From: Nostoc cf. edaphicum LEGE 07299
GTDB taxonomy: Bacteria > Cyanobacteriota > Cyanobacteriia > Cyanobacteriales > Nostocaceae
Assembly (NCBI RefSeq): GCF_015207245.1
Contig: NZ_JADEXF010000247.1
Location: forward strand, 1 to 6,109
DNA: 6,109 nucleotides
Direction: 5' to 3'
Shown: piece by piece, positions 1-5,673 of the stretch
Position numbering within the stretch: position 1 is the first letter of the stretch
Layout of the letters: each line of letters begins with the position of its first letter
Translations under genes and position numbers: made by a program
Notes under the pieces: generated by a model
Databases searched by the model: none
What the model was told of the DNA's origin: nothing
What the model saw: only the letters and a program-made list of their open reading frames with translations

Positions 1-246
1 GACTACGAATTAGAGCGCTAATATTACCATTAAAAATATCTGCTATGTCATGAGGTTAAAATTAAAGAATATAACTAAATGTTTTTGCCTAATTATCAAC
101 AGTAAATATCTTAAAGCCTTATTTTTTCGTACAGACTACCTAATTTAGGATGATTGCATTTACGGACTATAGCCTAGCCACATCAAGGCTTTGAACGTTT
201 TCGGAGATGTCTAATGACTGTAAATATTTTAGGCTTTGATTCTTGC

Positions 247-283
247 TCCCTAACGCTAGTAGGGAAGGGGTTGAGGGTTAGGT
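247..283. repeat. Degenerate G/C-rich intergenic repeat with inverted arms
   Basis: CCTAAC at 249-254 pairs with GTTAGG at 277-282. An alternative nested stem is TCCCT (247-251) with AGGGA (261-265). The run of AGGG/GGGGTTG/GGGTTAGG resembles a common iterated intergenic repeat of Nostoc-type genomes. That resemblance is from memory and not checked. No function is assigned. Confidence 0.35.
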
Positions 284-403
284 TTAAGAGAAAGTTGCAC
301 ACGGCGTTAATGTGATTAAAAAGATTGACTCAAAAACTTATAAGTAAGTTGGCGCAAAAAAAACAAAGTATGTTACGAAACATAAATAGGCTTAAAACTC
401 TTG

Positions 404-431
404 CTAATGACCAATGACAAAGGACAAATGA
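404..431 (+). repeat. Heptamer tandem repeat (STRR-like)
   Basis: Four contiguous 7-base units are visible: CTAATGA, CCAATGA, CAAAGGA and CAAATGA. The consensus is close to CAAATGA. Short tandemly repeated heptanucleotides (STRR) are a known feature of filamentous heterocystous cyanobacteria and lie mostly between genes. This copy sits about 180 bases upstream of the repeat-protein gene and has no visible coding role. Confidence 0.6.
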
Positions 432-550
432 CAGCCTTAGCCAGTTAGCTTTAATTGCGCCGACCTACTTAGTCATTTTCATAGCTGATGCAGCAAAAAG
501 ACATCTAACAATCTATCATAAGTATAAAAGATTTTGCAGAACATAGCGAT

Positions 551-578
551 TTGAAGAAAATACTTAGCAGTACATAAC
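551..578 (+). promoter_or_regulatory. Possible sigma-70-type promoter of the repeat-protein gene
   Basis: TTGAAG at 551-556 resembles a -35 box. CATAAC at 573-578 resembles a -10 box, with a 16-base spacer. This would give a leader of about 30 bases before the ATG at 614. An alternative -10-like TATAAA lies at 523-528, with no good -35 partner. The match is weak and based on consensus only. Confidence 0.25.
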
Positions 579-613
579 TGGAATCAAACAGATAAGGAAC
601 ACAAGACCAATTT

Positions 614-2821
614 ATGACCTCAACTACAACTTACACTTACGATATCGATGGCAAAGTGATATCTGAGAGGACAGACAACAACGGTGATGGGACAATAGAC
701 TCAGTTATTACCTACCGCTACGATCGGACATTCACAAACTATGGCAACAACGTCAACGGCATTGATTATGTCTCCACCTATACTTATGATGCCAAAGGTA
801 ACCAGACATCAGTGAGCTATGACTACAACGGCGACGGCATACCGGATAATGTCTACAGCTATACTTATGATGCCAAGGGCAACCTGACATTCGAGAGCCG
901 TGACGTCAAAGATGCCGATCCCAGCTTACCGAGTTATGTCTACAGCTATACTTATGATGCCAAGGGCAACCGAACATCCGAGAGCCGTGACGACAACGGC
1001 GACGGCAAAGTTGATTCTGTCTCCACCTCTACTTATGATGCCAAGGGCAACAAGACATCAGTTAGCTCTGACAGCAACGGCGACGGCATACCGAATTATG
1101 TCGAAACCTATACTTATGATGCCAAGGGCAACCGGACATCAGTGAGCTATGACGGCAACGGCGACGGCAAAGTTGATTCTGTCGAAACCTTTACTTATGA
1201 TGCCAAGGGCAACCAGACATCAGTGAGCTATGACGAAAAGGCCGACGGTAAAGTTGATTCTGTCGAAACCTTTACTTATGATGCCAAGGGCAACCAGACA
1301 TCCGATAGCCGTGACTACAACGGCGACGGCATACCAGATTATGTCTACAGCTATACTTATGATGCCAAGGGCAACAGGACATCTGAAACCCGTAACAACA
1401 ACAGGGACGGCAGACTGGATTATGTCGAAACCTTTACTTATGATATCAAGGGCAACCAGACATCCCAGAGCCGTGACGACAATGGAGACGGCATACTGGA
1501 TTATGTCCAAACCTCTACTTATGATGCCAAGGGCAACCGGACATCCATAAGCTATTACAACAACAGCGACGGCAAAGTTGATAGAGTCGAAACCTCTACT
1601 TATGATGCCAAGGGCAACCAGACATCCCAGAGCCGTGACGACAACGGAGACGGCAAAGTTGATTATGTCGAAACCTATACTTATGATGCCAATGGCAAGT
1701 TTATATCCTTAAAGGCAGACTACCAAGGAGACGGCAAAGTTGATTATGTCCAAACCTCTACTTATGATGCTAAGGGCAACCAGACATACTTTAGCCGTGA
1801 CTACCAAGCAGACGGCATACCGGAGTATGTGGAAATCTCTACTTATGATGCCAAGGGCAACAGGACATACTTAGGCTACGGCAACGGCAAAGTTGATTAT
1901 GACGAAACCTCTACTTATGAACGCGCATCCGCCAACTATGACTTCAACAATGATGGTGTAATTGATGCTGTTGGCATCTACAGCTACGATTTTAACAGCA
2001 ACCTGACATCACAAAAAATTGACAATAATGATGATGGCATATTTGATGAAGTCACCGCTTATAGTTACGACGCTAACGGCAAACAGACTGCACAGGTAGC
2101 TGACAAAAATAATGATGGCATCCCTGATGAGATTACCACTTTCAACTACGATCGCAATAGCAAACTAATTTCCGCAGATATTGACAACAACAGTGATGGC
2201 ATTACTGATGCAGTTGCCACTTATCTGTATGATACCAATGGTCAATTAATCAGCAAAACTACCACAAACGGAAATGTGCCAAAGATTACTTTAAACAGCG
2301 GTAAGGGTGCAGATCAACTCAGTGGTGGGGCTGGTAACGATCAAATTTCCGGCAAAAGCGGCAACGATCAACTCTTTGGTTTAGCAGGAAATGACAAACT
2401 AGTTGGTGGTAATGGTAATGACATCCTCAATGGTGGCGCTGGGCGTGATATCCTCACAGGCGGTTGTAGCGCTGATAAATTTGTGTTCAGTAGTCTGAGT
2501 GATTCGCTGTTGTCTGGCTTTGATCGAATAACTGACTTGAACATTTCTCAAGATAAAATTGATGGGCTGTATGCAGTTAGCGCTGCTAATTTAGTTCAAC
2601 TTGGCACTGTTGCAAGTCTAAATCTTTTCGATGTACAACAGATATTGACTACAACTGCTTTTGTAGCTAGAGGTGCGGCAACTTTTACCCTTGGTACAGG
2701 CAATAAGGGGCAGATTTTTCTGGCACTCAACGATAACACTAATGGATTCTCTGCCCTCACGGATGCTGTGATTGAGATTAGTGGCTACAAAGGCAGCTTG
2801 AATAATTTAGCAGTTGTCTAA
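614..2821 (+). CDS. Calcium-binding repeat protein: YD/EF-hand-like 27-residue repeats, RTX nonapeptides and cyanobacterial C-terminal domain
   Basis: This 735-residue protein is probably secreted or bound at the cell surface. Residues 6-558 hold about 20 units, mostly 27 residues, of the form T-x-T-Y-D-A-K-G-N-x-T-S then D-x-N-G-D-G-x-V-D-x-V-E. The first half resembles RHS/YD repeats; the second fits a 12-residue EF-hand loop. Residues 562-624 are seven RTX nonapeptides (for example GGAGNDQIS), the last degenerate (GGCSADKFV, where GGxGxDxF is usual). Residues 625-735 match the kind of C-terminal domain found on cyanobacterial RTX proteins, which I believe NCBI calls 'bluetail'. There is no N-terminal signal peptide, as expected for type I secretion with a C-terminal signal, but no exporter gene is nearby. 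ATG 614 is the first start after an in-frame TAA at 593-595. AAGGA at 594-598 is the only Shine-Dalgarno candidate, and its spacing (15 bases) is long. Adhesin, matrix or surface-layer roles are possible but unproven. Confidence 0.93.
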   Translation: MTSTTTYTYDIDGKVISERTDNNGDGTIDSVITYRYDRTFTNYGNNVNGIDYVSTYTYDAKGNQTSVSYDYNGDGIPDNVYSYTYDAKGNLTFESRDVKDADPSLPSYVYSYTYDAKGNRTSESRDDNGDGKVDSVSTSTYDAKGNKTSVSSDSNGDGIPNYVETYTYDAKGNRTSVSYDGNGDGKVDSVETFTYDAKGNQTSVSYDEKADGKVDSVETFTYDAKGNQTSDSRDYNGDGIPDYVYSYTYDAKGNRTSETRNNNRDGRLDYVETFTYDIKGNQTSQSRDDNGDGILDYVQTSTYDAKGNRTSISYYNNSDGKVDRVETSTYDAKGNQTSQSRDDNGDGKVDYVETYTYDANGKFISLKADYQGDGKVDYVQTSTYDAKGNQTYFSRDYQADGIPEYVEISTYDAKGNRTYLGYGNGKVDYDETSTYERASANYDFNNDGVIDAVGIYSYDFNSNLTSQKIDNNDDGIFDEVTAYSYDANGKQTAQVADKNNDGIPDEITTFNYDRNSKLISADIDNNSDGITDAVATYLYDTNGQLISKTTTNGNVPKITLNSGKGADQLSGGAGNDQISGKSGNDQLFGLAGNDKLVGGNGNDILNGGAGRDILTGGCSADKFVFSSLSDSLLSGFDRITDLNISQDKIDGLYAVSAANLVQLGTVASLNLFDVQQILTTTAFVARGAATFTLGTGNKGQIFLALNDNTNGFSALTDAVIEISGYKGSLNNLAVV
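776..1834 (+). repeat. Homogeneous 81-bp tandem repeat block inside the repeat-protein gene
   Basis: Thirteen units in a row (residues 55-407) repeat every 81 bp; one unit, residues 82-110, is 87 bp. The core ACTTATGATGCCAAGGGCAA is almost identical in nucleotide sequence in most copies, including third codon positions. Units at both ends of the gene (residues 6-54 and 432-558) keep the protein pattern but use different codons. This contrast points to recent copy-number change or gene conversion in the middle block. Because 81 is a multiple of three, gain or loss of units keeps the reading frame. Confidence 0.9.
2297..2485 (+). other. RTX (hemolysin-type) calcium-binding repeat domain
   Basis: Residues 562-624 read as seven consecutive nonapeptides near the consensus GGxGxDxLx: SGKGADQLS, GGAGNDQIS, GKSGNDQLF, GLAGNDKLV, GGNGNDILN, GGAGRDILT and GGCSADKFV. 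In this family such repeats fold into a parallel beta-roll when calcium binds, usually after export by a type I secretion system. Seven units is a short array. Confidence 0.9.
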
Positions 2822-2900
2822 CTTCATGCTGCTCACCAAAACTAGAGCGTCGGTTCGTACCCTTTGTCCAAATTTGAATTTATTATCCCCCTTGCTAGAA

Positions 2901-2921
2901 AGTTCCCTGCCTTCTGCCTCC
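2901..2921 (+). repeat. Heptamer repeat TGCCTTC-type
   Basis: Three heptamers can be read in a row: AGTTCCC (degenerate), TGCCTTC and TGCCTCC. It belongs to the same class of cyanobacterial intergenic short tandem repeats as 404-431, with a different sequence. Confidence 0.4.
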
Positions 2922-2928
2922 TTCAATG

Positions 2929-2963
2929 AACCACAGAGGCACAGAGAACACAGAGAAAAGAGG
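2929..2963 (+). repeat. CACAGAG short repeat cluster
   Basis: CACAGAG occurs at 2932-2938, 2940-2946 and 2949-2955, spaced 8 and 9 bases apart, followed by AAAAGAGG. This ACCACAGAGGCACAGAG-type sequence recurs between genes in many cyanobacterial genomes (from memory). When translated it gives Arg/His/Glu-rich spurious peptides, which explains the false open frame here. Confidence 0.55.
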
Positions 2964-3007
2964 AATTATGAGCTAAAGCACAGCTTTGGCGGGGTGGGCT
3001 TGGGGGT

Positions 3008-3146
3008 ATTAGGACTTAGGCGAAAATTGCCAAAAAACTTAATTTATCGAACCGCCTTCTCTACAAGACGCCAAGAGCGAACGCGTAGCGTCTCGTAGAG
3101 AAGACGCCAAGAAGCCAAGAATCGTAGAGTGTGCGTAAGTCCTAAT
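3008..3146. mobile_element. Candidate MITE-like element with 14-bp terminal inverted repeats
   Basis: The left end ATTAGGACTTAGGC (3008-3021) and right end GCGTAAGTCCTAAT (3133-3146) are inverted repeats with one mismatch over 14 bp, the outer 11 bp being perfect. They bracket 139 bp with no coding sequence and a strong internal hairpin (3056-3103). TTAGGACTTACGCA-type ends recur in filamentous cyanobacteria, as far as I recall. No target-site duplication is evident next to the ends. The right end lies 7 bases before the stop codon of the broken membrane gene. It could instead be a static intergenic repeat. Confidence 0.45.
3056..3103. repeat. Hairpin repeat TCTCTACAAGACGC / GCGTCTCGTAGAGA
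   Basis: The arms at 3056-3071 and 3088-3103 pair over 16 bp with one A-C mismatch, around a 16-base loop that contains GCGAACGCG. AAGACGCCAAG is also directly repeated at 3065-3075 and 3101-3111. A related sequence, with TTCTCTAC and CGAACGCG, occurs at 4213-4243. This type of hairpin repeat is widely iterated in Nostoc-like genomes (recalled, not checked). Confidence 0.7.
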
Positions 3147-3153
3147 CATTTAC

Positions 3154-4197
3154 TTACGTCTTGACTGGTAAACGAGAAATTGTCCATAAGATGAGTAGGA
3201 AGATTAAGTAAATTGCACCAACTAATCCAAACTCAATCAGAGGAATATAGGTTACTTCGTAAATTCTGCCCAAGCCGCGTTCAGTCAGTGCATAAACGGC
3301 CAGGACACTCACTAAAAAGGCTCCGTAGATAGTACGTTTAGTCCAGATACCCACAGGTAAACCGTGAAGCTGAGTAAGTACCAAAATGCCAAAAAAACCA
3401 AAGAGAAATGTGGGTCACTTGCTTTGCCCTAGTATTAATGACACGATTACACTATGTAAAAGCACGGAAGCCTCCAAAGTAAATGTCCACCAACGGTCTA
3501 CATGGGTGCGGTTAAAAATCAAGGAAGATTGGAGCAAAAGCAAGAACATATAGAGAAAACCAATCAAGTGCCCCCAAGTCGCTTCCATTGGGTGATACCA
3601 AAAGGTGTAGATAGCGGCAAAGGAGAAAAAATAGCCGTGATACAGTTTGATAATTTGCAAAAACTGTTGATGGAAGGGAACAGAATTGCCAAAAAATAAA
3701 CCGCGTCGAGGTGTTTCTAAAATCAGTACGAACACTAGTAAGAGTACAACTGCACCTTGAGAAGCCCAAATTGAAGTATCTTGAGCTAGAGCATCGTACC
3801 AAATATATGTTTGGAGAAAGTGTAAAGCGATGAATACACCATTAATGGCAAGCATGAGGTAATTTATTGGATGCAACGCTGATTTGTATTTCAACTGCGA
3901 TCGCTGCGCCCACAAGATACACGCCCAGATGCTAAACTGATGCCCAAGGTACATACCCCAAGCCGTTGCTCGACTCCAAAAGGTTGGTTGGGGAAGCTTC
4001 CAGTAGTACCAGTTTAATCCTTGGTCAGGAAGTTTGATAATGCTTGCAGGAATGCTCCCACCGATCCAAATTCCGTAGGTGAGGAAGATGCTTACAAAGA
4101 TGCCTAAAAATAATACTCGGCGACTTTCTTCAAGGTTATCAGAATGCGGGCGCTATCGTGTTGAAAATATGGGCAAGCAATAAAATATTGGACTCAT
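3154..4197 (-). pseudogene. Polytopic membrane protein of unknown function, interrupted by two in-frame stops
   Basis: One continuous minus-strand frame from an ATG at 4197 to a TAA at 3154 covers about 347 codons but holds two stops: TAG at 4155-4153 (codon 15) and TGA at 3417-3415 (codon 261). There is no frameshift. Between and after the stops the frame is rich in membrane segments; I count about ten, starting with VLFLGIFVSIFLTYGIWIGG just after the TAG and ending with IYLIFLLILWTI. Aromatic and His residues are frequent (YHGYFF, FWYHPMEATWGH, LLHS). After the TAG there is no ATG, GTG or TTG in frame until ATG 3954, which would skip the first membrane helix and has no good ribosome site. 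The TGA is followed by PTFLFGFFGILVL, a good helix start, so it probably replaced a sense codon such as TGG. The true start upstream of 4153 is uncertain. I do not recognise the family. A HIP1 site lies inside, at 3897-3904. Confidence 0.7.
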
Positions 4198-4212
4198 ACA
4201 GTAGGTTTCAAC

Positions 4213-4243
4213 TTCTCTACGAACGCGAACAGCGTGTCGGAGA
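4213..4243. repeat. Imperfect hairpin repeat, TCTCTACGAACGCG type
   Basis: TCTC (4214-4217), CGA (4220-4222) and ACGC (4223-4226) pair with GCGT (4232-4235), TCG (4237-4239) and GAGA (4240-4243) around the loop GAACA. A TA bulge lies on one side and a G bulge on the other. It shares TTCTCTAC and CGAACGCG with the hairpin at 3056-3103, so it is probably the same repeat family. It lies 16 bases upstream of the first candidate ATG of the broken membrane gene. Confidence 0.6.
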
Positions 4244-4264
4244 CAGAGGTTACGTCAAGTAAAG

Positions 4265-4327
4265 AAATACCCCACGCTAACTCTCCCCGTATGTATTGGC
4301 TACGGTGTACAATATTGTAGGGTATTT
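4265..4327 (-). terminator. Possible terminator or structured spacer after the two-gene operon
   Basis: AAATACCC (4265-4272) is the exact inverse of GGGTATTT (4320-4327), and the latter is followed on the plus strand by more T. Read on the minus strand, the pair ends in GGGGTATTTCTTT, downstream of the stop at 4345. Inside are a CCGTA/TACGG stem (4287-4291/4301-4305) and a 12-bp palindrome TACAATATTGTA (4308-4319). The outer loop is long, so this is not a textbook Rho-independent terminator. Confidence 0.3.
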
Positions 4328-4344
4328 TTTTATTTGTCAGTCCC

Positions 4345-4743
4345 CTATGGCAATTTATAGCTACCAACACGTATATTTAACTGACCTTGGCGCGGGTTAT
4401 GGCTGAATATAAATGCGCCTTCTTCGCTTTCCCCACTAGATAAAAAGTCAATCTGTTGCTCTCCTGTTTCTGTAACTTTGCCGTCAATCATTAACTCAGC
4501 CATAATCTGAACTGACTCAGCTGTATCTCCTCCACTATTCACAACTTCAAAAGGAACATAAAACTGGCCATTAATTTCTCGAATTGTTTGTTTTTTAGTA
4601 ACCGAAAGGATCGGAGGTTGATTTTTTTCGTTCAGCCAAGTGTAGCCTACTAGACTCACAATGATTGCTAGGATGAATGAGGCAATGCTGAATGTTATCC
4701 ACTCAGCTATTGAGCGCTTTGGTTGTTGTTCTGTTTCAGTCAT
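4345..4743 (-). CDS. TIGR02588 family protein (single-pass membrane protein)
   Basis: This 132-residue protein of unknown function matches my recollection of family TIGR02588, whose members are encoded beside TIGR02587 proteins. Residues 1-13 are a short polar N-terminus (MTETEQQPKRSIAEW), about 14-37 form one hydrophobic helix (ITFSIASFILAIIVSLVGYTWL), and 38-132 form a soluble, probably extracytoplasmic domain. That domain has alternating strands (FYVPFEVVNSGG, VQIMAELMIDG, EEGAFIFSHNP) like a small beta-sandwich. The frame stays open upstream to 4812, but the ATG at 4743 is preferred: it overlaps the stop of the preceding gene as ATGA, has GGAAGG about 9 bases upstream, and gives the expected length. 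The longer form would add 23 residues that merely repeat the other gene's DNA in another frame. The overlap implies translational coupling and a shared complex with the TIGR02587 partner. Confidence 0.85.
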   Translation of the reverse strand: MTETEQQPKRSIAEWITFSIASFILAIIVSLVGYTWLNEKNQPPILSVTKKQTIREINGQFYVPFEVVNSGGDTAESVQIMAELMIDGKVTETGEQQIDFLSSGESEEGAFIFSHNPRQGQLNIRVGSYKLP

Positions 4744-5627
4744 ATTGCTAACCTTCCGGCTGCACCACCAATAGTTGCGGGTAAACCCAGTACCAATGTG
4801 TGATCTAACCACATTGTCCAGGGGTCGCTAAAAGTTAATTTTTGAAAGAACCACAGCATAAAAGCACCTGCTAGCAATGATACTAGGTAGGACATAATGG
4901 TTTCGCTCGATGGTCGTTGAAAAATTCCCTTTTGCTCTTTACGTTTTTGCTGGTTAGAAAAGCCTGCCTCAAATACAATGCCATAAGAAATCAGCAAAGA
5001 TGCGGCGATCATTGCCAACTCCCAAGGTGGAGAGGTTGCGGCTGCAAGCATAGAAATTTCATCTGTGGGAGCAATGTTAAATGCAATTATGGTTGCACCA
5101 ATCAGGGTTCCACCCACATCAGTAAAGGTGGCGTGTAACCCATCACCTTTGTTCTTGGTTGTGTTATTTTCCCGATCGCTTCCTTGTCCTTTTCCATTGC
5201 TGTTTTCAGTATCTCCCAACAACTGATTCGCTAATGCTACACCAAGAGCGAAGGGCACACTTTCAAAGATGATTTTACCTAAAGATTCCTTTAGGGAGGT
5301 TTCTGGTGTCAATTCTTGCAATAGTAATAGCACAAAGGTAGAACAAGCTATACCGATCGCGATCGCTTCTACGGTATCCATTACGGCTTGATGAGCGAGC
5401 CAGCGATATCTGCGTTTCCGAAAGCCTTCTATCTGATTGAGCAAGTAAACCACAATAAACATTAATGCGATCGCCATCATGATAAATTGTGTTTTTGCTA
5501 GCGATCCAATCCACCAAACCTCCATTGTGTACAGCAAGGGTATGCCAAACAAAAAACCTCCACAAGCACCTCGAATGATGTCATTAATCTCATTCTTCCA
5601 GACATTTTTTTGACTTTTTCTTGGCAC
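4740..5627 (-). CDS. TIGR02587 family integral membrane protein (DUF2391)
   Basis: This 295-residue polytopic membrane protein of unknown function belongs to TIGR02587/DUF2391, recognised by the conserved start (RGACGGFLFGIPLLYTMEVWW) and by the adjacent TIGR02588 gene. About eight hydrophobic segments are visible near residues 21-41, 47-66, 86-106, 119-138, 169-187, 191-219, 243-262 and 275-293. A polar Gly/Asn/Lys/Asp-rich linker (139-166) separates two four-helix halves, which appear to be related: Q-x-L-T, L, P, G and A recur at identical spacing in 104-137 and 262-295. The start is GTG at 5627, the only start after an in-frame TAA at 5648-5646. It has AAGGA 10 bases upstream and a second AAAGGA touching the GTG. 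It overlaps the next gene by 4 bases (ATGA). Two HIP1 sites lie in the frame. No transport substrate or catalytic motif can be named. Confidence 0.88.
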   Translation of the reverse strand: MPRKSQKNVWKNEINDIIRGACGGFLFGIPLLYTMEVWWIGSLAKTQFIMMAIALMFIVVYLLNQIEGFRKRRYRWLAHQAVMDTVEAIAIGIACSTFVLLLLQELTPETSLKESLGKIIFESVPFALGVALANQLLGDTENSNGKGQGSDRENNTTKNKGDGLHATFTDVGGTLIGATIIAFNIAPTDEISMLAAATSPPWELAMIAASLLISYGIVFEAGFSNQQKRKEQKGIFQRPSSETIMSYLVSLLAGAFMLWFFQKLTFSDPWTMWLDHTLVLGLPATIGGAAGRLAI

Positions 5628-5662
5628 TCCTTTATTTTCCTTTTATTTAAATTTTGTTTTAA

Positions 5663-5668
5663 TTTATA
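5663..5668 (-). promoter_or_regulatory. Possible -10 box of the TIGR02587-TIGR02588 operon
   Basis: On the minus strand this reads TATAAA, 35 bases upstream of the GTG start at 5627. No clear -35 hexamer is seen at the usual distance; that position is occupied by the palindrome 5674-5689 and its flank. The surrounding DNA is so AT-rich that chance -10 matches are common. Confidence 0.25.
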
Positions 5669-5673
5669 GTTCA

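Larger units (their letters stand above)
1..613. other. Non-coding region upstream of the repeat-protein gene
   Basis: No convincing gene is visible on either strand in this 613-base stretch. It is AT-rich and holds several small structures: an 11-bp palindrome CCTAATTTAGG at 139-149, a weak stem AGCCT/AGGCT at 171-175/186-190, a G/C-rich repeat-like segment at 247-283, a small hairpin TATGTT-ACGA-AACATA at 369-384, and a heptamer array at 404-431. The last 80 bases hold a possible promoter and the leader of the gene starting at 614. The mosaic of short repeats is typical of cyanobacterial intergenic DNA. Confidence 0.7.
2822..3153. other. Intergenic region rich in short repeats
   Basis: This spacer lies between two converging genes, the repeat-protein gene (+) and the broken membrane-protein gene (-). 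It holds TGCCTTC-type heptamers, a CACAGAG repeat cluster and a MITE-like element, each listed separately. No clear Rho-independent terminator follows the stop at 2819-2821. The long open frame across 2814-3098 reads through the repeats and has no family features. Confidence 0.7.

Noticed and set aside
900..1550. Open frames on both strands inside the repeat gene (900-1145 and 1230-1550 plus, 1220-1510 minus)
   Set aside because: The 81-bp period is a multiple of three, so any alternate frame without a stop in one unit stays open across units. The peptides only mirror the repeat.
776..1834. 81-bp periodic repeats as a CRISPR array
   Set aside because: The repeats are coding, in frame, without unique spacers, and encode a regular protein motif.
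2814..3098. Plus-strand open frame of 94 codons overlapping the end of the repeat-protein gene
   Set aside because: It reads through the heptamer, CACAGAG and hairpin repeats (giving PQRHREHREKR), overlaps the previous gene by 8 bases and has no family features. Such frames are common artefacts of cyanobacterial intergenic repeats.
3154..3384. The 76-codon frame as an independent small membrane protein
   Set aside because: It is in the same frame as the 179-codon segment, separated only by a TGA and ten more codons that also encode membrane-like residues. Its ATG has no ribosome site, so one interrupted gene is the simpler reading.
3502..3802. Open frames at 3502-3699 (plus) and 3512-3802 (minus) inside the broken membrane gene
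   Set aside because: The main minus frame has coherent hydrophobic segments on both sides. These alternates do not.
4744..4812. Upstream ATG at 4812 for the TIGR02588 gene
   Set aside because: It adds 23 residues encoded inside the upstream gene, with no family match. The ATG at 4743 has the ATGA overlap and a GGAAGG site.
4917..5565. Open frames at 4917-5138 (plus) and 5275-5565 (minus) inside the TIGR02587 gene
   Set aside because: They are shadows of a gene with clear membrane topology and a family match.
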